Assembly (NCBI GenBank): GCA_028551475.1
Contig: CM052355.1
Span: 20,487,580 to 20,551,579, forward strand
DNA: 64,000 nucleotides
Origin: Casuarina equisetifolia
Lineage: Eukaryota > Streptophyta > Magnoliopsida > Fagales > Casuarinaceae
Direction: 5' to 3'
Shown here: one piece after another, positions 9,416-22,400 of the stretch
Layout: every line of letters begins with the position of its first letter
Numbering within the stretch: position 1 is the stretch's first letter
Program-made: the position numbers and the translations under genes
The notes under the pieces: generated by a model
What the model was told of the DNA's origin: nothing
Seen by the model: only the letters and a program-made list of their open reading frames with translations
The model's database searches: none

Positions 9416-12400
9416 TTAGGCTGAAGGCTCATCGCCTGCCTGATTGTTAAGTGCCCCATTCCCAAGCAGCTGCATAAAAAAAGTACGCAAGCGGGAAGGT
9501 GTGCTTGCCTCCCCCTCAAGCGATTGTGTTGAAATCTTAGAAAGCTGCACTTTGGGGTTGTATTTTAAGGAACACTTTCCGGACGGATCGTGTACTTCAA
9601 CATCAAATGGCGCTAAGAGTGGCCGTCCCACAACTTGAACATGGCAGACGCTGCACCACAAAGCGGTCCAAAGAATGTGAGAAACAAAAAACTGATTATG
9701 CGACACTACAAACATCCAAATGGGTCAGGGATCAAAACTTAGGTAAATCTATCTAAGAATAAAAGCTTGATGGGACAGTAATCATCACAATGAATTCAGA
9801 GTTTTCTTTCCCCCATCACATAAATGGACGGACACAGAAATATGGGCAACGGAATTTGGAGGTGGCTAAAAATAATTCTTTAATAAAAGATTAAGCGTTT
9901 TTTCCCCCCAGAAAGTCATACTTCCAGATTCAGGTTTCACTGTTTTCCCTGGAAAGCAAAAATATCTCAGAAAGCTGCACTTAGGGCTTTTGAATGGGAC
10001 ATGAGATGCAGGTGTGACAATCTTGTAGTCAAACTTCCATATGTCACTGGCAAAAATTCTGAGTTCCTGGTGAAATTGATTACAGTTTGTATATAACAAA
10101 AATGATGACTGGGGAGGCAAGAGAGTGAAAAGAAAGAAGCGAACCATATATAATATAATCCATCCATATCTTGTCTCTGAACCCGACCCAGGAGCTCAAC
10201 TTGCAGAATCTCTCCAATGCAAAGAACAGGTTCTGGTAACTTGAACTTTTGCAAACAGTTCTCCTGTTTTATCACAAGGTCAAACAAACCTATTGAAAAA
10301 GAATATGGCAACTCAGTAGCAAACTAACTTGACGCCCCATGAAACTCAAAAGCACTTACTTGCTAACAAAATTAAATACTTTGTTCTAGAGAAAAAAAAA
10401 AAAAAAAGAGAAAGAAAAGGAATGAAGATTGTAGGTCAAGCATTAGAGCTCTTCTTGTAGTAATATAGACACGTAAAGGATCTCCAGTATGGAAAAAAAT
10501 GTTCCAAGAAAGAAGAAATTATTTAGGAAAGCTGATTCTCGATTATCCAAAGCTGAGTGAATATTTGAAGTTGGTAACCAAAAGAAAGTGCTTATGATCC
10601 CCATCCACCTCCACCTTTGTCACTGAACACAATAAGCTAATACATTAGCCAACGGAACTCACCTGAGCCATTGGAAATTCTGGTGAAGTATACGTCCAAA
10701 CAAATTCGTCATCCATCCAACCATGACCAGCTAAAAGGGCGTCTCTGATGCCAGCATCAAAATTCAATGGACTTCTTGGATAGCCGATCCTAAATCTAAC
10801 AGCCTTAGATGAATAAATAGGGTAGCGAAACTGAAAGTATGCTGAAACAAACAAACTTGCTTCATCAGTTATAAGAAAATTGTTACTGAGCCCAAGTTAT
10901 AGTGAAGTTACAACACAAATCTACAGGCTATTAGACTTAACCTTGGAATGGTTGAACATGGATTTCAGTAACAACAGACAGTTTGGAAACCAATTTATAG
11001 GTTAACGTCTCTGGGACACTAGGGTCACTCTCCCCTTTACTTGACCAATATGAAGCTCTGTCGCCAACTCTTTCACTTGGTTCCAGAGTATTCTGTATGC
11101 TTTCATCAGGGTAATTATCAGTGCTTGATGCACTGATGGACTCTGATATGCAATCTTTTCTTGTGACAGGAGCAAGACCTGCGGCTAAGAAGGTATATAT
11201 TCCATGATCCCTCTTAAGGCGTTCCCATTCTTTAGAATCATCAATCTTGAGTTTTACACGTTCCTTCATGTTGTTGACTTCAATAATGTGTGCGACATTG
11301 GATATTTCAGGAAATATTTTCAAGCAAAGCTGCTTAGAAAGGCCACGCTCAACCACTGTGTGAAGATAACAACCCATATCAATATTAATCAAGAAAACAA
11401 AAGTATTCAGTACGGTATATGTACAAATTAAATTAAGGTTATCATGAAAAGACGTCGTGATGAAGCATAAACATTGTGTGAATAGCACCCCAAATAATGC
11501 ATGTGAATAACATCTAGATTAGGATTGGGTGGTTTAGGGCTCTAAAGATTAAGATTCTAAAGAAAAGAATAGATTTTGATTTGTATGATTTGCTGGGAAA
11601 TTACTGGGACTTTTAGAATGAAAACATGGATGAGTAAATCAAAAGCAAGCATCGGATACTGGGTTCATCTAATCATATCTTACATCATACAGTTCATATA
11701 GCTCTAATTTCTGGAATTCATAGTGTCCTTTTCCTTTAACTCAAGTATCTTTTCTGTAACTTAGCATGTGCTTTGTCCCATTCCTTATTCCAATCCTTCA
11801 TCATGCATCATCGTCTATCTCATGCTACGACTAGGCTGAGTGGTCAAAGAAGTAAATCAATTGATTTCCTAGGAGGTAAACCTGTTGTGCTCTTAAAGAG
11901 CTACCAGCTGTAGACCAACTAACATAAGTACTGGTAAGTAAATTCTGCCAATTTATGATGGCCACCAAGCATTGAGGAATATGACCCAATCTTTGGTAAC
12001 AACTTCCACTTGCTCATCAATTTGAGGTTCAAAAGAGAATTACAACTTTATCAACCTTTATGCAACAATTTCCATAACGTTTTTCACAAGTCATAAGTTT
12101 CACATCACGACTCAAGATGCAGTTTTTGGCAGCCCATGTTGTTAAACGACTACCTTACAGGTGAGTTAAGAATCTGAATGCATCAGACATCTTTGAATGC
12201 CCGTCCACCAGCAACAATATACATCGCGACACAAGTGGTTCTTGAAAGTCTAAGACAAATTCAATACTTACTTCTTAACATAGCTCACATGGGTTGGCAG
12301 TACCATGTACAAACATACCATTAGTTCCTATCAAATATCTGACAAATATGACACTGGGAGACAACTCTTGGTTCATCTCACTTAAATCTTGGCCAATGAC

Positions 12401-15400
12401 AAGGATCCTCAACCACTAGAGAGGCCTCATCTCTCGGAGATTAACCTAGTACTCCTTTGGAATGTAATTCCGAAATTATGTCTTCACATAGAGAACAGAT
12501 AAGTAAGGGCAAGCTCCCACGAAGAGATAATCATCTTGTTAGGAGAAATCAGAATATGCAGCATACTATCCAGCCATTGGATCAGCACAATGCTAAAATC
12601 CTTGCAAGATGGATAGTCAGTACAGAGCTCCAAAAAGACCCATAACTTGAATAGACATCAAGGAAAGGATGAGTATCACAGCACTTAGTGCACCAGATGC
12701 TCTATTGTCAGCACCAGCCTTATGCTTTATACTTATAAGAAATAAATCCATTTTCCATGCAAACAATTTAAAATGGTATGCATCACTGAACTAAATGCAT
12801 CACCTGCCTACGCTTGACAACAAGGGTGTGTGCTTCTGAGAACGAAATCCATTTTCCATGGGAATGATTCAAAAAAGTAACCATCAGTGAAGTCAGTGCA
12901 TCAGCTACTTGTCAGCACCCACCTTATGCTTGATAACAAAGGTGTATGCTTACAAGAAAGAAATCCATTTTCCATGCTGATAATTCAACATTTCTTGATC
13001 ATTGATGTAATAATTAGCGCCATTAGTCATGATCATAGTCTAACACAAACTCCTTGGAAATGAAATAATTACGCCTTTAATGGACTTCTTGAACCACAAC
13101 ACAGAATGAAAAAGGTGGAGAACTTCAATTTGGGCTCATCGATCTTCTCACTGAAATAGGCAATGAGATGGCCCTCCTAGCTAAGCATACCTCCAATTCC
13201 AACGTATGATGTGTAACACGCCACCAGAGTGCAAAGCAAGGGCTTCAATATTCTTTTTGTTTCCTTCACAAGCTTATGATTCTTCGTTAATCCAAATAAA
13301 CCATCTCGAATTCATGCAATTAGTGATAGGTGCCATAATACCGATAGTATTTCTAACAAAGCCCACAATATGTGACATAACCATGAAACTACGAATCATA
13401 CAACAGAGGCAACTAGCTACCCCTGAGGTAGCTTTAGTTTTGTCTGTATGAGCTTCTACACCTTTTGAAGTAATAAAAAAGCCCAAAAATCATATAGTAC
13501 TTATGAAGAACAGTTATCCATATTATGCATGGAAGGGAGTTCATTAGGAAATTCAACGGCAATCCCCCTCCCTCCCAGTTTCCTATAGCTGCGTGTTCTC
13601 ATGGTATGCAGCAACTCAATATTTGCTTTCCAAAGGCATATTAGCTTAACCAGCAGTAAATTTCACTACTTCTTAACCAAGTCACATAAAAAACACTAGG
13701 TTCAGTGAGTTTCAGATCGCTCATTTCAGAAAATGTCAAACTTTTTCTTTCCAGTGACACCTTGGCTTTGATTTCTCATATTTCTGTAATGCAGCATTGG
13801 GGTTAGATTTCAAGACAATGTTTTCTTCCCAAACATAAAAGTATAGGTGTTTTTTCTTCCAAAACATTTTACGTCAAGATCATATAACCAAGGCCAACAA
13901 GAACCATACGTGTGATTTTCCAAGTAATCATATCATCTAACATAGACTCACGGTAAGTACCACAAGTTATGGAAACAAGACAGTATCGAGTTAATAGAAC
14001 ATAGGTGTTATCAGTCCACATTACTTTATGAGGTTGAGTGCATGGTTCAGCTTGATACTTAAACCACCATCAATCACTGATTCTAACAAAATTCATGTAG
14101 CTTCCACTATCAACAGTAGGTTTTTAGTTTGATTTCTAATTGGACACCAATTGAGAAATAAAATAACGCCACCACTCTTAGTGCTCCACTTTAGGACTAA
14201 TTAAAGTATTTGTAAGAATGGAAATGGCAGAATTATTCTCCTCCTTATCCTCCAAATCATTGGTGCACAGACCCTATAATTAAGTAAAGTTCCTTCATCA
14301 ATATCCTTTTGTGGCTGTTCTTCCTCTTCCTCCACTCCCATATGTAAGTTATTCCTTTTCTGACAATTATAAGCCATCCTTCCCAGCACACCAAATTTGA
14401 AGCAAAACTCCTTGTATCCATGACCTGATTTATTGGCTGCAACATCTTTACCCTTAAAATCAACCAAATTGGAAGAAGTCTTTGATCCATTTGACTGCTC
14501 ATGGAGCAAGGTGCTGTCTTGGCATCACAAGTTACATCACTATGCTTCTTTGATCCATTCACAATGCACGTCCACATAATATCCTGGTGACAAAGCAGTT
14601 CTCATCTTATTGAAATCATCAAACCAATGTCTTGAATCAAGCTAGTGCCTGGTAACATTCTCCACAACTTGACTTCAAGTTTTAAGCTGGTCAAACTTCA
14701 GATATATTTTGCCACGTACATGCTACCCTACCTTAAATTGACTGATTGTTAGCGCCATTAGTCATGATAGATAGAAAGCCTATACGTCCCTCAAAGCTTT
14801 GCATTCATTTATTGCAATTTACTCAAGGTCAACTGTATTAATCTTTTTATGTCTTTTGCAAAACCTGGCCACAACACTCTTTTGGCCAAGCCTAATCCTG
14901 GCAAACCTGTGAAGAAAACTTATCAAAGTATTCTTCAACAGAAGGAAGCCAATCACTGAACATTGTAGATTTTCCTTTCCTCCAGAATCAGGAACTTATT
15001 TGACATTTCTTTTGCGATATCTCCAAAATTATCATGTGCTTCATGCTGTGCCCACACAAATATACCCCATTCCAATCAAAGATGGGATTTTGGAGTAATT
15101 CACGGCCTAGAGAAGCCTCAAATTTCTGCATTTGAGCAGCATTTGTCCGCTAGTCTGCTTGTAGAGCTCTTTTGCTTTCTGTTCTCTTTAATGTTGTCAC
15201 TACCAGTGGCTCTCATTGCATGGCAGCTGTTACAGCACCCCTCTTTTGCAATCCTCAACTTGTCAGATTACTTAGTTGAGGTGAAACATTATCAAGTTAC
15301 TCTATAATAGAACAACGCATCTCATCTTATTCACTATCTGTCAACCTTTGTCTGGACAATCTTCCTAAATGATACACAGTTTCTTTCTCACTCTGACACC

Positions 15401-16818
15401 GGAATTGACATATAACAATCACCCTATGACTAGCATATTTCTAAAGTTTGCTGTAAGTATTGAAAAGGAAACAAAGCTAAAGTATTGTGACTTGGATATG
15501 CTTACATCACACGATCCATAATGAAATAGTTACCAGAATCTCTTTTATTGTCTTTTTTCAATAGTTGTTGAAAAAGAAAAATAGCATCCCTTTATGTGAA
15601 TCTAATGATGGACTCGGATTTCTTAACCAAATAACAACCAAAACTCCATTTCAGTAATAAGTGAAAATACAAATATGAGCAAAGTGGGTTTTACACCTAA
15701 CTGCACATGTCCCAAAGCAGACGTTACATCATCTAACATATGTGGAATTAAATTTTGACTCTCGAAATGATCTATTCTACAACTTATAGCAACCTAACTT
15801 GATGCTGCTATTTGTCTTTATCACTTACAGTCAAGATGTCATTCTTATCGTTTTATAAGTTCTTTAGCAGAATTGAGGTTGTGGAGATAATCAAATTGCA
15901 TACTAATCTTTATTTCCTCCCCACAACACCAGTGCCCCCCCCACCCCCCCCCAAATCATAATTACAACAATAAAGAAGAAAACAAGACACATAAAGATGA
16001 TTTTAAGGTCGTAAAAAGTAAGAAAAGGACAAAATCACATGAGAAGAAGACTCATTGAGGCCCTGTATCAGTTGTAGCAAATTGGCTGTACCATTCAAAA
16101 TTACTGAAACAGGGATAAGTAGAAGAATCCTGGCAATAATACTTCATCACACATAAATCTCATCCCCAATCTCAAAACCTATTTAGGACGGTCACTTACT
16201 GGAGACCATGTTTCATTGCCCATAAAAATGTAAATACTACAAATGCCAAATAATATTTGGCTCCTTACTTAGAAATCTAAGCTCAATAAAAGAGGGTTTG
16301 GGAACCAAATTTCATATTTGCAATACAAAAAGTAATGGAACAGGTCCCTTACACAGTCTAATATCCTTGTATTGGTGCACTTTCGAAACTACTTTTAAAC
16401 CACTTAGCTGTAACAGGGCACTCAATCATTTTCAATTTCCTAAATTTCAAGTTAATAAGTCTAAAAAAGAAAAAAGATATATGGTTTGGTATCAAATATA
16501 AAAATCTACCAAACCCATGACAAGAAGAGATAACTTCTTCCACACATGCTTAAACCCAATTGAATTTGATTATCTAACCAAATAAGCTTACCAGAAGACA
16601 AGAACTCGACACAAGATCATATAAATCCTTTCACAGTGTTAAAACCCCAATTAAATTTGGTTATTTAAGCCAATAAGCTTACCAAATCGGTGCCAAGAAC
16701 TTGACACACAACTAGCATGGACAAGGTCAGATGGGTCATCCAAACGGGAGAGAATCTCTATTGACATGTCCTGTTCAAGCCATTGTATGAAGTCAAGTCC
16801 ATTTCCCATTTTCGGCAT
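9416..16818 (-). CDS. F-box protein, At4g00755-like (360 aa, 5 exons)
   Basis: Coding exons on the minus strand are 16818-16683, 11355-10942, 10841-10663, 10263-10145 and 9650-9416. All junctions are GT-AG, phases close, and they give 1083 nt with a TGA/TAA-type stop at 9416-9418. Exon 1 encodes an F-box (about residues 8-45, with DFIQWLEQDMSIEILSRLDD), which binds SKP1 in SCF ubiquitin ligases. Exon 2 continues VVERGLSKQLCLKIFPEISN. The rest contains IHVQPFQAYF, IYSSKAVRFR, FVWTYTSPEFPMAQ, LQKFKLPEPVLCIG and VELLGRVQRQDMDGLYYI, a beta-rich conserved region I recognise from plant At4g00755-type F-box proteins. Its substrate is not known. The length is close to the family's. The C-terminus (exon 5) is variable. 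Intron 1 is 5.3 kb because of a retrotransposon; other introns are 100-500 bp. Confidence 0.92.
11356..16682 (-). other. Intron 1 of the F-box gene, 5.3 kb, TE-filled
   Basis: Donor GGTAAGC at 16682-16676 and acceptor ACACAG ending at 11356. Most of the interior between about 11930 and 15200 is a broken gypsy element in the same orientation as the gene. 15420-16680 is AT-rich with two similar segments near 16550 and 16640 ('aaataagcttaccag' / 'caataagcttaccaa') that each carry a donor-like GGTAAGC on the minus strand; the second is the real donor. Confidence 0.85.
11930..15200 (-). mobile_element. Degenerate Ty3/gypsy element inside the F-box intron
   Basis: Read on the minus strand, going from high to low coordinates: a Gag segment (about 15130-14900, including EEYFDKF); a Gag knuckle-like segment CFKFGVLGRMAYNC (about 14410-14350); the RT connection segment GFFITSKGVEAHTDKTKAT followed by GFVRN and APITNCMN (about 13486-13290); an RNase H piece GHLIAYFSEKIDEPKL (about 13190-13120); and an integrase piece FVLDFQEPL ... 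LLLVDGHSKM (about 12270-12170). The RT catalytic core is missing, so an internal deletion has occurred. A weak PBS-like match (minus CGGTGTCAGAGT) lies near 15391-15404, but I could not define LTRs. Confidence 0.72.
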
Positions 16819-17900
16819 GTTAACATTTATTGAAGCCTTCTAGCAACCGGAAACCTGATTAGCATTTCGGAATAAAAATTAGTGACGGCTACATTAACAA
16901 AAATCAGGCTTCCGAAAGAGGAAAAAGGAGGGAAATAAACCTTATAGTAATTAATTTATTAGAAAATCAATCGTGTCAGACTTTGTCACAACTTTACTGA
17001 CCTGATTAACAACGCAAGAACCTAAAAAATCATATCCTTTTCGAAAAAATACAAAGAGAGACATACACATAACAATTATCCAAATATTCTTTTCAGCCCT
17101 ATGCAGGCAAAAAAAAATCAGCACACTGTTGCCAAGTAGCAAGACGCAATTTTCTTTTAACCGCTTGTCTCATATGAATTTGGTCCAAAACAAACAAAAA
17201 CAATTGAATTAATAGAAAAGTCATGATTCCGTCAATCCATCTAATGGCGAGCGACAAAACTAACATTCCTTCTTAGCTCTTTAAACAAAGATGTACCTTC
17301 TTCACTTATAATTGAGCTTGTCCCATGACTGGGTAATCGAAGCAAATTTATAAGTACCAGCTATCCAGAACCAAAACCAGTCAAACTTACAAAAACGACC
17401 GGAGATTTATACCAAAAGTTACGACATACAAATTCATAAATATTCTAAAAATTTCACCTGTATAGAAATTGGATGAAATAAATTAACTTGGAAAAATAAC
17501 ACAGAGAGGGACAGAGAGAGAGGGAGCGAGACGGGTGTTTGTAGGGAGGGACTGTGGACACAGAAGCTGGAGAAAGGAAATCACCTTTTTTGCAGAGAAG
17601 AGATAGATCTAAAGTAACGCTGAAGAAACCCCAATGTAACACAGAGGCAGAGAGACACTTCGAAGGCTAAGACCAAGTGGGTTTCGCGTTGGGAATGGTA
17701 CGGAAAGTGGAGAGGCCGCCCGCTGAATCAATGGAAATCCAAGGTTTCTAGGATGAAAGAACAAGATTATATCGGCGGTGGGACAACGTAAGTAGTAAAA
17801 GTTCTTCGCCGTGAAAGGCTTCGGATTTGAGATGAAAATTGTAAAGAAGCGACTGTAGTCGTAACATCACTGGAAAGTTGGCTCTTGATACATATTCCTA
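16819..17900 (-). promoter_or_regulatory. 5' UTR and promoter region of the F-box gene
   Basis: Upstream of the ATG at 16818. The segment 17500-17860 is richer in G+C and has CT-rich tracts on the gene strand (GAGAGAGGGA-type on plus), typical of plant 5' leaders. The leader may contain a further intron. I could not pick a TATA box or transcription start with confidence. Confidence 0.4.
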
Positions 17901-19710
17901 TTGACCAAACAGAAAGATATGTGTAATATTTCCTCTTTTTTTTAAGCTTATCGGGACAAACATCATATCAATATCATCCATATTTACATTGACACCTAAA
18001 TGTATGAGTTTTAATTTTTAGGTCAAAAGAAAAAAAATTACATATTGAAGCTTCTTAAATTTTTGTACTTTTCTCATATTCTTTGTTAATATAACAATTG
18101 AAAAAACTACATCTTACCACCTTCCAGATAATCTTAATTTACAGGCAACGGCAAATTAAGGGCCCAGGAGACTATGACGTCTCCAAAGGTTTGGAATCCC
18201 TTCTATCATTCAAGTGCTTAGGAGACAAAGGAGAAGAGAAGGCTTTTACATTCAAAGTCCCCATCATTTTTTATTTTTAATGTCATGTCAGTTTTTGTAG
18301 TTTCGAAATATAGTCCCGGTTCTGAATTATTGAAGTTAATGGAACATGACTTTTAAAAGTTAACTTTTAGGTACTCAACTAATATATTGATCTAAGTTTT
18401 GGGTTACTTCTATATCCAAAAAATTAAGAAGATTTGTCCTATGTGTACCTAAAATACGTCAGATTTGCCATTTCGCTATCACCTGAGCTGATCATTTACA
18501 TCGTATTTGTTAAGGAATAGTTATTGCTTTATTGATGGTGTTAAAAAAAAAATGTAGGGCAAATATAGAATTGAATAAGTTCTAGAGATAGCATGTTTTC
18601 AAGTGGATATGCTAATTGCGAACCATATTGGAAACTAGGTACTTTTTGTTTTGATGCCAATACATTACTTGACATCTTTGTTGTTTTGTCCAAACTTATC
18701 TTTATAATATATAACTCTTTGATCTCAACATTTGTTGAACACAACGTAAGTTGAATTCAAGTTTTTGGGAGAAAACAAATGCAAGAATTCAATGATGTAA
18801 AGGAAGGTCTATTAAAATTAATTTCTCCTTTTTATTTTTTTTATTATGTGAGGGATGTAAAAAATTGATATTTTAATAAATGTGACATGATTGCATTATT
18901 AGATGTTAGTGAAGTAAGGTCTCTAAAATGACCTTGTACATAGGAGGGAACTCAAGTAAATCTTTTGGATGCAAAAATGATGATACAAGCAATTTTTCAC
19001 CAAATCCTATATCAATTGATGAAGCTAGAAATTAATGTGTTTATTTGAAACAAAGTGAAGCATTACAAATTAAATCTATAATTTTCATAAAGACAAATGA
19101 TTTGAACTTTAGAATTTTGAATTTGACATAGTAATAGTTATTTGGATTAAACATCTTCCAATAAGATTAATGATCTAAATCATTCTTTTGTCATAACATA
19201 ATATTAAAATATTTGAGTTGGAAGCTTATAATGTAGAATCTTTCTTATTTCATGTTTGGTTCATCATAGGAGTAATATCAATCTAGTTGTAATCTTCAAT
19301 TAATCTAATTCTACCATATCATTGTTAGTGATTGAGGCCGAATGTGACAGCCACACGGTTGCCACGTGGCTACCATAGTAAAAGGATGTTTAGCTTCCAA
19401 AGAGGGGGAACCAACGTGAAGGCTAACTTGTCATTATATCAAACTGATATGAAATAACTACAAAAGGGAACTGCTAGAAGTAAATAAAGGCTGCAACAGT
19501 TGAGGAGGAATGTCATTTTGAGAAGTCATTGTAGACTTTGGGTGTTTTGATTGTTCAATTAATAATTATCATTTTGTTAGTTGTTAATTGGTAGTTATGA
19601 GTGTTGTTATTTTTATTAATAGTCAATTAGCAATTAAAAGGGCAAATGTAGTATAATCACAACTAGTTGATCAGCCAAGGCCAATAAGCATCTTCATTCT
19701 GATTTTAGTC
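17900..19710. other. AT-rich intergenic region, nothing recognised
   Basis: Both strands carry only short frames without recognisable motifs. No tRNA, LTR end or repeat pair was found here by eye. Confidence 0.6.
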
Positions 19711-19715
19711 TTCCT

Positions 19716-19965
19716 TGAAAGAAGATGAAAAGGAAACAAGGAATCTTAGGAATAATATGTGATTGTTCATAATTGCCTATAGACCTAATGTGTTTAAGGT
19801 CTCTTTATAATAAAATGGCTTTGTACAACTTAGGAAAAGAATTAACTACAAACAATGTCTTACTCTATACAATTTTGTAATTCCCAAAAATAACGTAATT
19901 GACGACAACACTTAAAGGAAGGAAATATTCATTTGATACTCATAATTGTAAACGTATCTCCAACA
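19716..19965 (-). repeat. 3' LTR of the copia element
   Basis: 250 bp, ends TG/CA (minus strand TGTTGGAGATAC ... TCTTTCA). Matches 24541-24789 with scattered substitutions. Confidence 0.9.
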
Positions 19966-20068
19966 CTCCCCCTCAAGCTAACGACTTATAGATGTTGAAG
20001 ATGCCAAGCTTGTTCATGAGATACATATGTTGCCTCTAACATAAGGGTTTAGTGAAAATGTCTATTAG

Positions 20069-20939
20069 TTACTCTATGATTCTAATCCTTTTGATCTTGA
20101 TTATCCTTTCCTGAATCTTGTTTTTGGTGAAATGACAATTAACTTCAATATGCTTTATTCTCTCATGCATTATTGGATTTGCTACAAGTTTAGGAGTTGC
20201 ATGATTATCACAAAACAGAGTAGTCGGTCTTTGAATTCGTAGTCTAAGATCCTGTAGTAAACCTCTCATCTAAACTATTTTACAAATGGTTTTGGCCATG
20301 GCTTTGTACTCAAACTATGTTGATGATAAAGAGAATTGATTACTTCCTTGTCTTCCAATATAGTAGAGAATCACCCAATTTCACACAAAAGTCAATGATA
20401 GATATTTTGGTCATAGGACATGTGGCATAATTTGTATCACAATATGCTGTCATTTCCAAGTTACAATCTCGAGATAAAAGAATCCCAAGTCTTGGAGATC
20501 CCTTTAAATATTTTACAACTTTTAACATTGCATTCATATGAGACTGTTTGGGCTTATGCATAAATTGACTAAGAATTTGAATGGCATAACAAATATATGG
20601 TCTAATCATTGTGAGATAAATGAGTTTCGCAACAAGTTGTTGATAGTTTAAAGGATATTTTAGAACCGGGTCCTCTTTTAGAAGTGAAACCCTAACATCA
20701 TACTTAACTATTGTCAGTTTCGTATTTTGCTCAATGGTTATAACTCCAAGCATACATCTTGATAATCCAACTTTAGATATGATTTCTAAAACATATATGC
20801 ATTGGCTGAGGCAAATTCCTTTGTTAAAACATGCAATCTCAATACCAAGGAAATATTTTAGTAGTCCTAAATCCTTGATATGAAAAGTGGAATGCAAATA
20901 GCTCTTGAAATCTTTGATAACAACGTCATTGTTTCCCAT
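20069..20939 (-). pseudogene. Copia RT C-terminal part and RNase H
   Basis: The minus frame 20939-20340 (199 codons) contains FHIKDLGLLKYFLGIEIA, then a long thumb/connection region and YCDTNYATCPMTKISIIDFC, the RNase H segment of copia Pol. A following frame (20269-20069) holds LFCDNHATPKLVANP and HERIKHIEVNCHFTKNKIQE, the family's C-terminal segment. The break at 20270-20339 and the truncated end show decay. Just upstream the RT active site has Asn for one catalytic Asp. Confidence 0.85.
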
Positions 20940-22113
20940 AATGAGAATATCATTAACATAAATAAGTATGTAAATGGAGGATGTACCTTGTGTCCATATA
21001 AAAAGAGCATAATCATGTCAAGATTGCTGGAAATGTGCACGAATGAGAGCCATAGTGAATTTTGCATACCACTAGTGAGAGGCTTGTTTGAGATTGTATA
21101 AGGGTTTGTAAAGCTGACATATGCATGACTCCCCTGGTTGTGTAATCCCTATGAAAAGTTCATGTATATTTGTTCATTTAAATCATTGTGTGAAAAGGCA
21201 TTATAGACGTCCATTTGATGAAGAGACCAATCTCAAAAAGTAGCTAGGGCAATGAAGGAGTGAACAATAACCTTTTTAGCAATGGAAGACAAAGTCTCTT
21301 GATAGTCAAAATGTTTCTTTTAAGTGTACCCTTTGGCAATGAGATGAGCTTTGTAACACTTGACAAAGCCATTAGCACGGTACTTAATCTTGTAAACCTA
21401 TTTACATCCAATCGGTTTGCAATGAGGAGGTAAAGGGACAAGATCCCAAGTATGATTATTGACAAGAGCACGAAGCTTAGCCTTCATAGCTTGTTGCTAG
21501 CAATGATCCTTAGTAGCCTTAAAATAAGTGGATGGTTCATGTTCCTTAGAAATGCGACTGATATAACAAATTTGAACTGGAAAAAGTCAAACAAAGTTGA
21601 CAGAGGAGGAGATAGGATAATGAGTACCTAAGGATCCCAAAGTGGAGCAAACGGAGTCCTTCATTCATGTATGAGGTTGAGTGGAATGACCAGAGTAATG
21701 TGCGAGAAGAGCTAGAAGTGAAAAAGGAACAATCACCAAAGAATCATCAAAAGGAGCAGCAATAGGAGTTAAAGAAGGAAAAGTATGAGGCACAATAGGT
21801 TCAACAAAAGAGGTGGAGAGAGTGACAATGCAAAGTTAAGAACCACAAGAGGATCTACAAGTGGTGTGAAAGAACTAGGCTCGAGCAAAACAAAAGGTGC
21901 CGTGGGGGGAGCATCATTATCATTAACAAGGAAAGGACGATGAATGGTAGTGGTAGTTGGCTCAATAGATGTTAAGTGATTAGTGAAAAGAAAATCATCC
22001 TCGTGGAAAACCACATCATGATTGATGAAGAAGTGACCAGTGGAAGGATCGAGAACCCGATAACCTTTTTGAAGAGACGGGTAGCCTATGAAAACACAAC
22101 TTAAGTTATGACC

Positions 22114-22400
22114 TCATAATTTATCACGAGGGCTTAGTATGGAGACATAACAAAGGCAACCAAAAACCCAAAGATGGCTAAGATCAAGATATTTTCCAAA
22201 AAGTAGCTCAAAAAGAGTTTTCCCATCAAGAACTCTGGTTGGCATTTGATTGATTAGGTAGGCAATAGTGACCATATAATCAACCAAGTAACACTCAAGA
22301 ATGGAAGTTTGATGTTTCAGGGCATGAGCAACCTCAAGCAAGTGGCGATGTTTGTGCTTAACAATGCTATAATGTTAAGGAGTATAAGTGCAGAGCTCTC
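22114..22400 (-). pseudogene. Copia integrase fragment
   Basis: The minus frame ending at 22114 reads MLEVAHALKHQTSILECYLV then YLINQMPTRVLDGKTLFELL and LWVFGCLCYVS. These are the copia integrase segment that follows the third catalytic Glu (A-x-x-x-A-x-Y-L-I-N-R-x-P-x-x-x-L ... P-Y-E-x-L ... L-R-V-F-G-C). It is continuous for about 75 codons. Confidence 0.82.

Noticed and set aside
9444..9638. Plus-strand frame opposite the last F-box exon
   Set aside because: Shadow of the real minus-strand exon, which continues a conserved protein.
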